Positions 14,000-23,500 of a stretch of 29,256 nucleotides of DNA are shown piece by piece. Under the pieces are notes generated by a model. The model was not told the origin of the DNA and made no database searches. It saw only the letters and a program-made list of their open reading frames with translations. The stretch spans positions 1 to 29,256 of the forward strand of contig DCAF01000061.1 in the NCBI GenBank assembly GCA_002311915.1. The letters run 5' to 3'. This stretch comes from Sulfurovum sp. UBA1140 (lineage in GTDB: Bacteria; Campylobacterota; Campylobacteria; Campylobacterales; Sulfurovaceae). The position numbers were made by a program, and so were the translations under genes. Numbering within the stretch: the first letter of the stretch is position 1; every line of letters begins with the position of its first letter.

Positions 14000-15526
14000 A
14001 TGAACAGAAAAAAATTAAATCCATCAGGCAATCCTCTTTTAGAAATTATCTACCTTATTTTAGAAATTTTTATTGAACTACTTATGTTTATACGAAACTT
14101 TATTCATAATAGCTTAAGAAAATCTCAAAATTTTTTTAAACAACATATCACTTATCAAGCAGTTTTTCTACTCTCTATTATCTCGTTTGCAACCTCTTAC
14201 TATGGATTTTTATCCCTTGTATCTGATGGTTTTTGGCTAACAAAAGTTCTCTTTTTTGCTGTCGTAGCTGTTATTCAAATTGCTCTAGTTTACTCCATTA
14301 GCCAACTCTACTTTAGAGAGTTCTTCTCACGCCATGCCTTAAAAGCGATACTGCTTCTATGTACCTATCTACTTTCACTTTTAATTAGTGTACTCTTTAG
14401 TTTTAACTTCTACTATAAGATATTTTCTGCTTCAGAGTTTTCTCATCGTAATGTCACCCTACAACTTCAAATTGTTCAAGAGCGTTTAGAGGATTCACAG
14501 AGTAGTTTTGATGCCATCCATCGCTCTCTTAAAAACTTAAGTGACTACTCTATGAAACGGTCAATCGAAGAGAGTACCATCGGGGGAACCTGTGACGAGA
14601 CCAAAATTCCTACCCCAGGACCACGAAGTAATCTACGTAAATATGAGAGCAATCTATTTCAAAGTCACCTAGAGGGTGTTGAGACACTTAATAAAAAAGT
14701 AGCTGTAGAGATTAAATCAATTAAGTTAATGCTTCGTCAATTTAATCCCAAAAAAGATGATGTTGAGGCATTAGAAGAGAGAGTCAACCAAAGAATTGCA
14801 ACCATCAACCGATTTTTAAGAGGTGGAGAGATCTCTTTGTTGCCCAAAGTGCTAAGTCAGCACAAAGGGGCTAAACGAATGCAAATGCACTCGTTAGGAC
14901 GCATTATTAGTTGCCCTGATAGTAAAATCACACAGAAAATCCATGCGATTATGGAGAACCTAAACTCATTAAAATTTTTAGATAAAGTGAGCTTCTTTGA
15001 TGCCAATGACCAACAACAGCTTATAGAGCGTACCATCAATGTTTTATTGGCAATTTTACCTTTTACTGGAACAGAAGTGGTGGCTTCAGAAAATGTTCAA
15101 AATCCAACCGATGTCACACAGAGCGATGTTAAAGCTATTGGACTGGGCTTTTTAGTTGATTTTTTTATCTTCTTTTTTACTATTTTATCTAAAGAACCCT
15201 ATCGTGCTAGATTTTTTACAGAGAGTTCGGTTCAGGAGTATCATAAATATACGATACGGCGAACCCTAAAGCCTTTTGTTTTTGAAGGACACTTCTTTTA
15301 TCATCTGATCATTCCCAATCAGAAGCGTAATGCCAAAGTCGATGAGATTATAACACGCTTTCAGCTTGATAAAATGGTGCTTCTTTCAGGTACAAATATT
15401 ACCTACCAAGAGTTACTGCCTCTGCATCAATATCGACTAAAGAACTTTAAAGAGGCAACCTTTCAGGTCTATAAGCTTAACAAGACAAAATATGTTACGC
15501 TCCTGTCTCAAGTTGATGAGTTGTAA
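14000..15526 (+). CDS. Unrecognised multi-pass membrane protein, 508 residues
   Basis: The family is not recognised. Hydrophobic segments lie at about 12-34, 53-73, 80-101, 114-136 and 377-397. Between the fourth and fifth is a soluble region of about 240 residues. It is helical and charged, with coiled-coil character at 150-182 and 225-270, and has a conserved-looking turn GGTCDETKIPTPGPRS at 195-210. Two cysteines (198 and 305) fall in this loop, as would suit a periplasmic disulfide. The last 110 residues after the final helix are basic and probably cytoplasmic. No ribosome binding site of note precedes the ATG. It is 3 bases from the PBP-like gene, so the two products probably work together at the cell envelope. 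A Gly/Pro-rich motif after a coiled coil is faintly reminiscent of DUF4407 proteins, but that is a guess. Confidence 0.75.
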   Translation: MNRKKLNPSGNPLLEIIYLILEIFIELLMFIRNFIHNSLRKSQNFFKQHITYQAVFLLSIISFATSYYGFLSLVSDGFWLTKVLFFAVVAVIQIALVYSISQLYFREFFSRHALKAILLLCTYLLSLLISVLFSFNFYYKIFSASEFSHRNVTLQLQIVQERLEDSQSSFDAIHRSLKNLSDYSMKRSIEESTIGGTCDETKIPTPGPRSNLRKYESNLFQSHLEGVETLNKKVAVEIKSIKLMLRQFNPKKDDVEALEERVNQRIATINRFLRGGEISLLPKVLSQHKGAKRMQMHSLGRIISCPDSKITQKIHAIMENLNSLKFLDKVSFFDANDQQQLIERTINVLLAILPFTGTEVVASENVQNPTDVTQSDVKAIGLGFLVDFFIFFFTILSKEPYRARFFTESSVQEYHKYTIRRTLKPFVFEGHFFYHLIIPNQKRNAKVDEIITRFQLDKMVLLSGTNITYQELLPLHQYRLKNFKEATFQVYKLNKTKYVTLLSQVDEL

Positions 15527-15529
15527 ACG

Positions 15530-17800
15530 ATGTTTGATTTAGTCTGGAATATCAAACTTAAAACCAACTCTATGATTAAAGAGTTGCAGTGGTACTATCA
15601 AGTTAAAAAGAGTAACCTAGAAGGGTATAAAGAGCTGGTGATACTTTTCCCTAAAGTATTTCTGACCTATACCATGGCAATTGGTATGGATATTATGAAA
15701 CTTGTCACTTTTATAAAGAGTATTTTCCTGCAAAGAATTATCTTTTTACCTCTGGTTATACTGCTGTTTCTTCTAAGTTATTACCTTTTTATTGTTGCAG
15801 GAAAACCTGATAGTAAATATTTTAAAGAGAAAGTTTTTCCCTCATTTTATTATGGAAGTGCCATTGAAATTCGTGACCAAAAGGGTCGATTGACAGGAAG
15901 CATGGCTCACCCCCAAAATTTCACGGCAAACCCTTCACTTTTTATTGAAGATACGCCTGATTTTTTCTGGTCACTCATAAAAGAGCGATACGATACCACG
16001 TTGGATTTTAATAACAGTGCCACCTCATTTCCTGAAGCTCTTTTTCAGAACCCTTTTTACTTTAATGGAGTAGATATTTTAGAACCTTTTATCGAGAGTA
16101 AAAATCTTGTGGTTAGAGCCGTTAGCGAAGGTGATCTATCTATAAAATCAAATCCAACACTGACACAACAGTTGGTGACTGCTTATCTAAAACGATACCA
16201 AGTAGAGCCGTTAAATAATATTGAAAAACTAGGACAAAACAAAACCTTTTACCATAAGTTACGAAACGATAATGGAGCCAATTTTAAACGTTGGCTATTT
16301 ACACAAAGAAGCCTATTTTTTATTGAAAACAGAGGATATGGACTACGAGACACCTCTGAAATATTTTTTGGAAAATCACTCGATAGACTCACTTTTGCCC
16401 AAGAAGCAATTTTAGCAAGTATGTACGCTTATCCTTATCAGTTAGACAGTTCAGAAACAGAGCAGTTGCAACAGTGGAAGCAGATAAAAAAAGAAGCCAT
16501 CAGAATGGTAGAGAACTCAAATGCAACTCAAGAACGCTACCGTATTGTTTCGAGAATAGAGAAATTTTCTAAACCTAAACTCCCCTACTTTCCCGATTCG
16601 CTTATGGAGTTGGTTGGAAAAATCACTCCTGAAAACCAAGAAGCCTTCATGACCCTACCAACACGAAGCCAAAAGCTCTTAGGAACAACCAAAGCCGTTA
16701 TCTCTGAAGAGCTTAATATGCTCTTTCGCCGTTATAGCATCACCCCAGAGACCAAACTAGTGACTAAAACACACATAAATTTTCAGCTTAGTGATAACTT
16801 CTACTTTAATCGTTATATGAACAAAGTATTAGAGAACGAAAATTTACCCAATATTTGGATATCTATTGTCAATGAGCGTGGAGAATTTATTCGACTTTAT
16901 CAGCAAAATAGTACCTATCAAAGCATTCCCCCCATTGGTAACTTGGGTAAAGTTTTTACTGCTCTACTCTTTGCAGATAGAGGTGATAAATACTATACCA
17001 CCTATTGTAATAAGTCGATTGAAGAGGAGTATTACGAGAAAGGAAACAGCCGTTGTCAAGAGTCAGCGTGGGTAAATGCACTTCAACTCTTCTCTAAACC
17101 GATACAACTACCACTCTATGATGGCTTTGTAAAGTATCGACAAAATGGTAAACAGGGAATTCAAACACACTATACCCCCATCTATACCAATAAAATCGAA
17201 ATACTCTATCAAAACCTTAAACTCCAAACCCTGCAAAACAATGAACCTCATCAAGATTTAGGCTTAGGAAAGCTTCAAATGACTCCACTTGAATTTCATG
17301 TCTCGTTACATAAAGTTACCCAACTACTCTACCGACCAAAGAGTATTTTTTATGATGCAAAACTAATCAAAGCCTTTGATTACCATGATATTAATAACAG
17401 TCAGGTGCAAAATCCTCTTAAACATCTTTCGTTACACACACCCTCTGCTATCTCAAATGATTTTAAAAAGTTTTTTACTCCTGAAAAAAGAGTAACACTA
17501 AAAACACTTTTAAAAGCACCCATATATAGACGTTACGGAACACTCAAATGGATGAAAAATTATATTGGTATTAAATTTGAGTTTGCCCAAGAGAGCCACA
17601 TGAACAATGTCCACTGGTTAACAGGAGCATTTAAAAAGTCTGGAAAATATTATAGTTTTGTTATCCAACTACAAAATAAAGAACTTTCAAAGCATGAGAT
17701 TAATCGTATTATACAAAAAAGTTTAGAATCAACACTCCAATCTATAAACAATCCACATAAGATGAAGTATCAATATATGAAACATGTGTTTGGAGATTAA
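15530..17800 (+). CDS. Class A PBP-like protein with degenerate active sites
   Basis: A 756-residue bitopic protein: cytoplasmic N-terminus, membrane helix at about 69-90, then an extracytoplasmic part with penicillin-binding-protein architecture. The GT51 glycosyltransferase-like part is seen in IEDTPDFF (139-146, matching the EDxxF motif), PTLTQQLVTAYL (209-220, matching STITQQ) and GYGLRDTSEIFFGKS (269-283) followed by LTFAQEAILAS. The transpeptidase-like part is seen in SIVNERGEFI (445-454), PPIGNLGKVFTALL (467-480) and LGLGKLQMTPLEF (577-589). The catalytic SxxK is replaced by NLGK (Asn471, Lys474), and no KTG motif is found where GIKFEFAQ (680-687) stands. So it should not cross-link peptidoglycan or bind penicillin covalently. 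Glycosyltransferase activity is doubtful but not excluded, as Glu140 remains. It probably has a structural or regulatory envelope role with the preceding membrane protein. Confidence 0.75.
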   Translation: MFDLVWNIKLKTNSMIKELQWYYQVKKSNLEGYKELVILFPKVFLTYTMAIGMDIMKLVTFIKSIFLQRIIFLPLVILLFLLSYYLFIVAGKPDSKYFKEKVFPSFYYGSAIEIRDQKGRLTGSMAHPQNFTANPSLFIEDTPDFFWSLIKERYDTTLDFNNSATSFPEALFQNPFYFNGVDILEPFIESKNLVVRAVSEGDLSIKSNPTLTQQLVTAYLKRYQVEPLNNIEKLGQNKTFYHKLRNDNGANFKRWLFTQRSLFFIENRGYGLRDTSEIFFGKSLDRLTFAQEAILASMYAYPYQLDSSETEQLQQWKQIKKEAIRMVENSNATQERYRIVSRIEKFSKPKLPYFPDSLMELVGKITPENQEAFMTLPTRSQKLLGTTKAVISEELNMLFRRYSITPETKLVTKTHINFQLSDNFYFNRYMNKVLENENLPNIWISIVNERGEFIRLYQQNSTYQSIPPIGNLGKVFTALLFADRGDKYYTTYCNKSIEEEYYEKGNSRCQESAWVNALQLFSKPIQLPLYDGFVKYRQNGKQGIQTHYTPIYTNKIEILYQNLKLQTLQNNEPHQDLGLGKLQMTPLEFHVSLHKVTQLLYRPKSIFYDAKLIKAFDYHDINNSQVQNPLKHLSLHTPSAISNDFKKFFTPEKRVTLKTLLKAPIYRRYGTLKWMKNYIGIKFEFAQESHMNNVHWLTGAFKKSGKYYSFVIQLQNKELSKHEINRIIQKSLESTLQSINNPHKMKYQYMKHVFGD

Positions 17801-17806
17801 GGGTAA

Positions 17807-17979
17807 TCAAAAATACCAATTCACCCGACTCCAAACAAACTGCTCTGTAAGCTTAGAACCAAACTCGCTATCCTTTTCAGGAACCGTTGGGTACATCACA
17901 CCACAGGTTCAATTTTACCATTTGGAAAACCCAAAATACACTTAGATGGATGTAGTAAAGATAATATATACTTATAGTT
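17807..17979 (-). pseudogene. Decayed 3' end of an unidentified gene
   Basis: The 247-base gap between the PBP-like gene and the small exported protein holds codon-structured sequence on the minus strand. One frame (17979-17884) reads SLLHPSKCILGFPNGK, then IEPVV and a stop. From 17896 another frame reads MYPTVPEKDSEFGSKL, then TEQFVWSRVNWYF and a stop at 17807. Joined, they make one plausible C-terminus of about 55 residues with non-biased amino-acid content, unlike the AT-rich noise around it. A frameshift near 17896 separates the halves and the 5' part is missing (stop at 17982-17980). The family is not recognised. It may be the scar of a deleted gene. Confidence 0.45.
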
Positions 17980-18047
17980 CTAATAAGTTATACTAATTTA
18001 TATTTTGATATACTTATCTTAAGTAAAAAATACAAAAGGAAAAACTC

Positions 18048-18311
18048 ATGAAGAAAATTGTAACACTACTTATTTTATGCAATCTATTTCTCTTGCCTTC
18101 AGGAACAGAAGATAACAGAAGTGACAGCAAAATCAGAATGGAAAAACAGATTCAAAAAGAGATTGAAAAAGAGAAAAGATATGCTCAAGAGAAAACTTTT
18201 TATCAAGCAAAAGATTATGATTTTAAAGGGGCAGAAGTTAATGCTGAATCATTAGAAAGTCTACCTGAACTAGAAGAAGATGATTTTAATATGGATTCAG
18301 TTTACGATTAA
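18048..18311 (+). CDS. Small exported charged protein, 87 residues
   Basis: A signal peptide (MKKIVTLLILCNLFLLPSG, likely cleaved near 19-20) precedes a short, very hydrophilic protein. Residues 25-55 are Lys/Glu/Gln-rich and should form a helix or coiled coil (EKQIQKEIEKEKR). The C-terminal 30 residues are acidic (LPELEEDDFNMD). An AAGGA site 9 bases upstream supports the ATG. No family is recognised and the Cys at 11 is within the hydrophobic core rather than a lipobox. It begins a run of four plus-strand genes, but a 45-base gap separates it from the next. Confidence 0.65.
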   Translation: MKKIVTLLILCNLFLLPSGTEDNRSDSKIRMEKQIQKEIEKEKRYAQEKTFYQAKDYDFKGAEVNAESLESLPELEEDDFNMDSVYD

Positions 18312-18356
18312 AAAAGAGCATATTAGCACAGATAAAAGATAAAATAAAGGAAAAAA

Positions 18357-18512
18357 ATGTCAGAAAAAATAGTAGCTTGTGATAATGAAAAGTGTTTAAA
18401 AAGTGATGAGTGTGAACGACACCAACTCTTTAAAAATGGAGAGAAAGAGTACAAAACATTCAATGGCAACCCCGATAAAGGTTGTGGAAAATTTATTAAA
18501 TTAGCCAAATAA
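18357..18512 (+). CDS. Small cysteine protein, 51 residues
   Basis: A 51-residue cytoplasmic protein with four cysteines at 8, 13, 19 and 43 and a His at 22 (ACDNEKC, SDECERH, DKGCGKF). The spacing suggests binding of one metal ion, zinc or iron, although no named zinc-ribbon or rubredoxin pattern fits (those use CxxC pairs). AAGGA lies 7 bases before the ATG. Its stop codon overlaps the trmO start as TAATG, so the two are translationally coupled. This coupling and the conserved-looking Cys pattern make it a likely real gene. Function unknown; a role linked to tRNA modification is only a neighbourhood inference. Confidence 0.7.
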   Translation: MSEKIVACDNEKCLKSDECERHQLFKNGEKEYKTFNGNPDKGCGKFIKLAK

Positions 18513-19000
18513 TGACCATAAACTTACAGCAAATAGCAACCATTAAATCTCCTTTTTGTGACTTGGTTAATATGCCAGTACAACCAAAAGGGGCTAAAGA
18601 TATTTATGCAACCATTGAGTTTAAAAAAGAGTATCAAGAGGGTTTAAAAGATTTGGATGGCTTTTCTCATGTTTATCTGATTTACTATTTTCATAAAGTT
18701 AAAGAACCCAAACTTTCAGTCATTCCATTTAATGATAAAACCCATACTTCACGAGGGGTCTTTTCGACACGAACGCCTATGCACCCTAATAGTTTGGGGC
18801 TTTCGGTTGTAGAGTTGGTTAAAGTTGAGGGAAATATTGTGACCATTAAAGGGGTAGATATACTTAATGATACACCACTTTTAGACATTAAACCCTATAT
18901 TAAAAACTTTGACAAAGTAGAAGGTAAACCTACATCAGGCTGGATGAAATCAAGTGCCAATGAGGTTAGCCAAAAGAAATCGGACAGTAGATTTGTTTAA
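18512..19000 (+). CDS. trmO: TrmO/TsaA-type tRNA (t6A37) N6-methyltransferase
   Basis: TrmO methylates N6-threonylcarbamoyladenosine at position 37 of certain threonine tRNAs, using S-adenosylmethionine. It adopts a single-sheet beta-barrel fold unlike other methyltransferases. The family motifs are present: GFSHVYLIYYFH (50-61), RGVFSTRTPMHPNSLGLSVVEL begins at 81 (the SAM-contacting TRxPxRPNxIG region; here His91 stands where Arg is usual) and GVDILNDTPLLDIKPYI (114-130). At 162 residues only the N-terminal VirR/TsaA domain is present, without the C-terminal extension of the E. coli enzyme, as is common outside gamma-proteobacteria. It overlaps both its neighbours. Confidence 0.85.
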   Translation: MTINLQQIATIKSPFCDLVNMPVQPKGAKDIYATIEFKKEYQEGLKDLDGFSHVYLIYYFHKVKEPKLSVIPFNDKTHTSRGVFSTRTPMHPNSLGLSVVELVKVEGNIVTIKGVDILNDTPLLDIKPYIKNFDKVEGKPTSGWMKSSANEVSQKKSDSRFV

Positions 19001-20210
19001 AATAGATGACCCTAAAAATAACCATAAAAATGTAACCCACGCTTTTTTCTTGGCACTTGCTATTACCATTGCCGAGCCATCTACCATTTTACCCCTGATG
19101 GTACATCACTTCTCTGATAGCGTTATTATTGTGGGTATTTTTGCCTCTTTGCTTCGTGGAGGAGCGATTGTTATTCAACTCTACGCTGCCTTTTATGCTC
19201 AAGCTTATAAACGGGTACTTCCCTATCTTGGCAAGGTTTTTCTTTTTCGTTTTTTAGCGTGGTTTATGATAGGGGTAAGTATCTTTTTTTTAGGAGAGAC
19301 CCACAAAACACTTACGCTCTTTTTTATAGGATTAGGACTCTTCTTCTTCTCGTTTACAGCGGGATTTGGAGCCATCTATTTTAAAGAACTTCAAGCCAAA
19401 CTTTTCTCTAAAACCTATCGTGGTAAAACAATGGCAAACCGAAATATAGCAGGGTCTATTGCCTCTATTATTAGTGGAGGGGTCGCAGGATTTGTGCTAC
19501 AGAATTTTGAAGCTCCCATGAGTTATGCCTATCTGTTTTTAGTCAGTAGCCTATTTATGGCAATAGGTTTCTTTACCTTTGTTACCATCGAAGAGCCAAG
19601 TAAAGAGAATGTATCTATTAAAGAGAAGAGTTTTAAACTCTTTATACGCAATGCCAAAGCCCTTCTAAAATCAGATAAGCGACTACAGCAACAAATTTTG
19701 GTTATATTTTTAGGCTTTTCATACTTTTTATCCATGCCATTTGTTATTCTTAATGCCAACAATACCTTTACACTAACAGGATGGATGCTGGGTGGTTTTA
19801 TTACCGTTCAGATGTTGGGTAGCATACTTGGAAGTTCGCTCTTATGGAGACGAATTGCCAACTATGAAAAAATGTTAACCCTTAGTTTTATTTTTATGAT
19901 AATCGCATTTACTATTGCTATTTTTGCTAACAATATCTATGCCTATGGAGCTATCTTTTTACTTTTTGGTATTGCTCTTGATGGGTTTAATATCTCGGGA
20001 ATGAATCTGGTCATTGAAATAGCCCCCGAAGATAAACGCCCTATATATACAGCACTACAGACCAATATCACTTCAATAGGACTCTTTTTTCCTATTTTAG
20101 GGGGATTGATACTGACTTGGGTTGGGAGTTATACCCTTATTTATCTTTTAACGATTGGGCTTTTATTGGTGGGTTTTTTATTGAGTTTTAAATTAAAGGA
20201 AAAGGCATAA
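18954..20210 (+). CDS. Major facilitator superfamily transporter
   Basis: A 418-residue membrane protein with about 12 hydrophobic segments in two halves around a basic central loop (residues 215-245, KEKSFKLFIRNAKALLKSDKR), typical of MFS secondary transporters. The loop after helix 4-5 has KTYRGKTMANRNIAGS. The substrate cannot be read from the sequence. The start is uncertain. GTG at 18954 (GGA 9 bases upstream) gives a 47-base overlap with trmO; ATG at 18960 and TTG at 18993 are alternatives, the last giving MFKIDDPKNN and only an 8-base overlap. It converges on the response regulator gene with only 3 bases between them. Confidence 0.82.
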   Translation: MPMRLAKRNRTVDLFKIDDPKNNHKNVTHAFFLALAITIAEPSTILPLMVHHFSDSVIIVGIFASLLRGGAIVIQLYAAFYAQAYKRVLPYLGKVFLFRFLAWFMIGVSIFFLGETHKTLTLFFIGLGLFFFSFTAGFGAIYFKELQAKLFSKTYRGKTMANRNIAGSIASIISGGVAGFVLQNFEAPMSYAYLFLVSSLFMAIGFFTFVTIEEPSKENVSIKEKSFKLFIRNAKALLKSDKRLQQQILVIFLGFSYFLSMPFVILNANNTFTLTGWMLGGFITVQMLGSILGSSLLWRRIANYEKMLTLSFIFMIIAFTIAIFANNIYAYGAIFLLFGIALDGFNISGMNLVIEIAPEDKRPIYTALQTNITSIGLFFPILGGLILTWVGSYTLIYLLTIGLLLVGFLLSFKLKEKA

Positions 20211-20215
20211 GCCTT
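20202..20215. terminator. Small hairpin between convergent genes
   Basis: AAGGC (20202-20206) pairs with GCCTT (20211-20215) across ATAA. It spans the MFS stop codon and the 3-base gap before the regulator gene. No T-tract follows, so terminator function is doubtful. Confidence 0.2.
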
Positions 20216-20576
20216 ATCCTAGAATGGCTTCCATGAGCTTCTCTTCAGTGATAGGCTTTACTAAAAAAGCATGAGATCCTGCCTCTATTGCTCTTTTTTT
20301 ATGTAAATCATTAGATGATATGGCAATGGTTCTCACCCGTTTGAGTCTTATGTCTTGATGATAGCGTTCTAAGAACTCTAAACCATTTACATTGGGCATC
20401 TCGATATCCAGCAGAATAAGCTGAATATCGGGATGCTTCCTTAGCTTTTTTAAAGCATCTTCTCCATCAATAGATTCAATGGCTTCAATTTTATAAAGCT
20501 CTTTTTTAAGTATCGAAACAAGTAGTTTTCTATTGATATAATCATCATCAACAATTAAAACTTTAAAACTAACCAT
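20214..20576 (-). CDS. Single-domain response regulator (CheY-like)
   Basis: A 120-residue stand-alone receiver domain with no output domain. All conserved residues are present: the acidic pair in IVDDD (10-12), phosphoacceptor Asp57 in LLLDIEMP, Ser87 in the Thr/Ser position (AISSND), and Lys107 in VKPI. It should be phosphorylated through the Hpt protein or the hybrid kinase encoded just upstream. It is the last gene of the signalling operon, 5 bases after the kinase, with the start supported by a GAGG site. It lacks a DNA-binding domain, so it probably acts by protein contact, for example on motility, or as a phosphate sink. Confidence 0.92.
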   Translation of the reverse strand: MVSFKVLIVDDDYINRKLLVSILKKELYKIEAIESIDGEDALKKLRKHPDIQLILLDIEMPNVNGLEFLERYHQDIRLKRVRTIAISSNDLHKKRAIEAGSHAFLVKPITEEKLMEAILG

Positions 20577-20581
20577 GATTA

Positions 20582-23500
20582 TTAACCTCTGTACTTATGA
20601 ATAATTTTATTAAGCTCATCTCGATCAATAACACCAGTAAGCTCCTCTTTTACCTCACTATTGTAATAAGGTGTACTCGATTGACTTAAACTTAACGAGA
20701 TAATATTCATATCACTATGTTGCATTTTGAGTACATCATGGTTCACTTTCTCTAACTCTCTATCAATAAAAAGAATGTCATAGCGTTTATCAGCAATCTT
20801 ATTACCTAAATTATGAATGCTGTCTAAAATTTCTATCTCGTACTCCAAATTGGCAAGAACTTTAGAGAGTATCTGTCCCTCTAAAGGATTCTTTTTTGCA
20901 ATTAAAATAATCTTTTCTATACTCTCTTCTTCAAAAAGATTAATTTTTCCTGCTGAATTATCCTCTTCCATTAGTGGTTGAAGGACTCCTTTAGGTGTTT
21001 GTATTTCTGTTAGAGTCTCAAGTTTTTCATTCTCTACGGGTCTATTTTCGGCTTGATGCAGAAACTTTTTAAGAATAAAGAGCAGTTCACTGGTCTCAAT
21101 AGGTTTGGCAATATAGTCATCTAGCCCCTCTTCAATAAAGCGTTCACGATCCCCTTCTAAGGCATTTGCAGTAAGAGCAACAATAGGCGTATGTTCTAAA
21201 TTCTCTTCCTCTTCATAATTGATAATCTCATGCGTTGCTTCAACACCATCCATTACAGGCATCTGTATGTCCATTAAAATTAAATCATAATTATTATCTT
21301 TTAATTTTTCAAAAGCTTCTAGTCCATTATTGGCAAGTTCCACTTCAATACCATATTTAATCAAAATCTGTTTGACCAGCTTTTGGTTAATAAAGTTATC
21401 TTCTGCCACCAATATTTTACCCTCGAATTGAATATCATTAAAAGGTGCTGTAGTATGGTTATCAACTTTAGCTGATTGCATCTCTTTTTGACGACTTTTT
21501 TCACTGTTGTTGTTTCTGTTTAGTGCATTTAATATCTTAGTTGGAGTAATTGGTTTATAGAGTATTTTACTACTTTTTAAACCCAAGGTCTCAATCTTGT
21601 TACGACTACTAAAACTGGCAATAATAACCACTTTATTAGAATTAAGTCGTTTAATACTTTTTAGAAGCTCTTTATCAATGGTATCAATATCTAGCCAAAT
21701 ACCTTTAATCTCACTAGACTCATTGTATCTTTTTAACTCTGCACCAGTGGTAAAACTTGTGACTTTAATGTGATAATAATCCAGATAATCCTTAATATAC
21801 ATATCTAGTTTTTTAGAGGTTTGACCTTGATACTTAATAATAGAAATATCATCTTCTGGAACAATTTTATGCAAATTTGTATCTTCAAGAACCTCTTCTA
21901 ACTCTAGGTTAAAGTAGAATCGTGTCCCTTTCTCTTTTTGGCTTTCAAGCTTAAGTTCTGTACCCATAAGCTCCAAAAACTTTGTTGAGATGGTCAACCC
22001 TAAACCTGTCCCTCCATACTTTCGAGTAATCGAAACATCTGCTTGAGTAAAGGCTGCAAAGACGTTGAGCTGTTGCTCCTTGGTCATACCCACACCATTA
22101 TCTTCGATACTAAAAGAGATTTCAGTTTTATTATCATGCTCTTGTACTTTTAAGATTTCAACATTAATCATTCCACCAAAGTCTGTAAACTTAATGGCAT
22201 TACTCATCAAGTTAATCAGAACCTCTTTAATTTTAACCGCATCTCCCAAAAGCTTTTTATCAATTTTAGGATCAAGATAAAAGTTCAGCTCAATATCTTT
22301 CTCTGAAGCTTTCACTCCATAGGTCTCTATTGCATTTTCAAACTCAATAATCGGGTCAAAAACAATGGTTTCTAACTCTACTTTATTGCTCTCAATTTTA
22401 GAGAGGTCTAAAATATTGTTGATAATACTCAACAGATTCTCTGAACTCTTCTCGATAATCCCTGTAAATTCTAACTGTTCTGTATTTAAATCGGTACTTT
22501 TTAAAAGTTCGGTAAATCCAACAATTCCATTTAAAGGGGTTCGTATCTCATGAGACATATTGGCTAAAAAGAGTGATTTCGATTCATTGGCTTCAAGGGC
22601 TTGTATCTTATCTTGTCTGGCATTTTCAATAAGCAGTTCAAGAAATTTATACGCGTCTTTTATCCCTTTATTGGTATTTAAATCAATACTCTTAATCGCA
22701 TTAACACTTGGCACATCAAAGGTCTCATCTGACTCTATCTCTTTGACTGTATTGTTCAAAATATCTTCTAAACTTTTAATATTATTGCCAATCTCTCTGC
22801 CCGTTTTAAAGCCCAAAATGGTTAAAAGTAGTGCCAATACCCAGAAAAATGCAGCAACAATTAAAATTGTAATATGTTTAAAAACATAAGCATCATTTTT
22901 TTCCCAAAGTGCATTCTCTATCTCTTTTTGTATCTGAGAAAACTGATTAATCTTATCACTATTCATAATAAACCAACTCACAGAATCAATAGAGAACTGC
23001 CCATCATTAACATTGGGTTGTAATTTAGAGTAACTGGTCTCAATTTCTCGATTTATCTTTTTATAATCTTTGGTATCAAGGTGTGAAAATATTTTATCTT
23101 TTAATATGTCATTACTAATCTCTAAATAGTTAAAGATGTTGGATTTACTTTTGGTTTTATTCCAAAAGGTAATATCCTTTTGGGTCATGGCTATCTTTTT
23201 TATTAAGAAATAACTCACAAAATCTCTCTCTAAAGAGCTATTTTCAGTAGCAATATAGAGTTGAGAGAGTGAAGTAATAAGAGAAGATATTTCATCATTA
23301 AATTTATAGTGGTTAATCAATAACTGTTGTTGTAAAATCGGTCTGGTTAAATTTTTAGTAAACTTTTTATAAAAGGCATTCGCAAATGTTATCTTTTTAG
23401 AATCAATCTGACCACGTATATTAGAAAGTTGATTTAAATTGGTAAATATTTTTTGATTGTTGTAACTTCTTTTTGAATTAAGAAGCCCACTAAAAAAAGA

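Noticed and set aside
22065..22889. Several plus-strand open frames antisense to the hybrid kinase
   Set aside because: All lie within well-supported HisKA, HATPase and linker coding sequence, have Ser/Leu/Ile-rich shadow composition and lack start signals.
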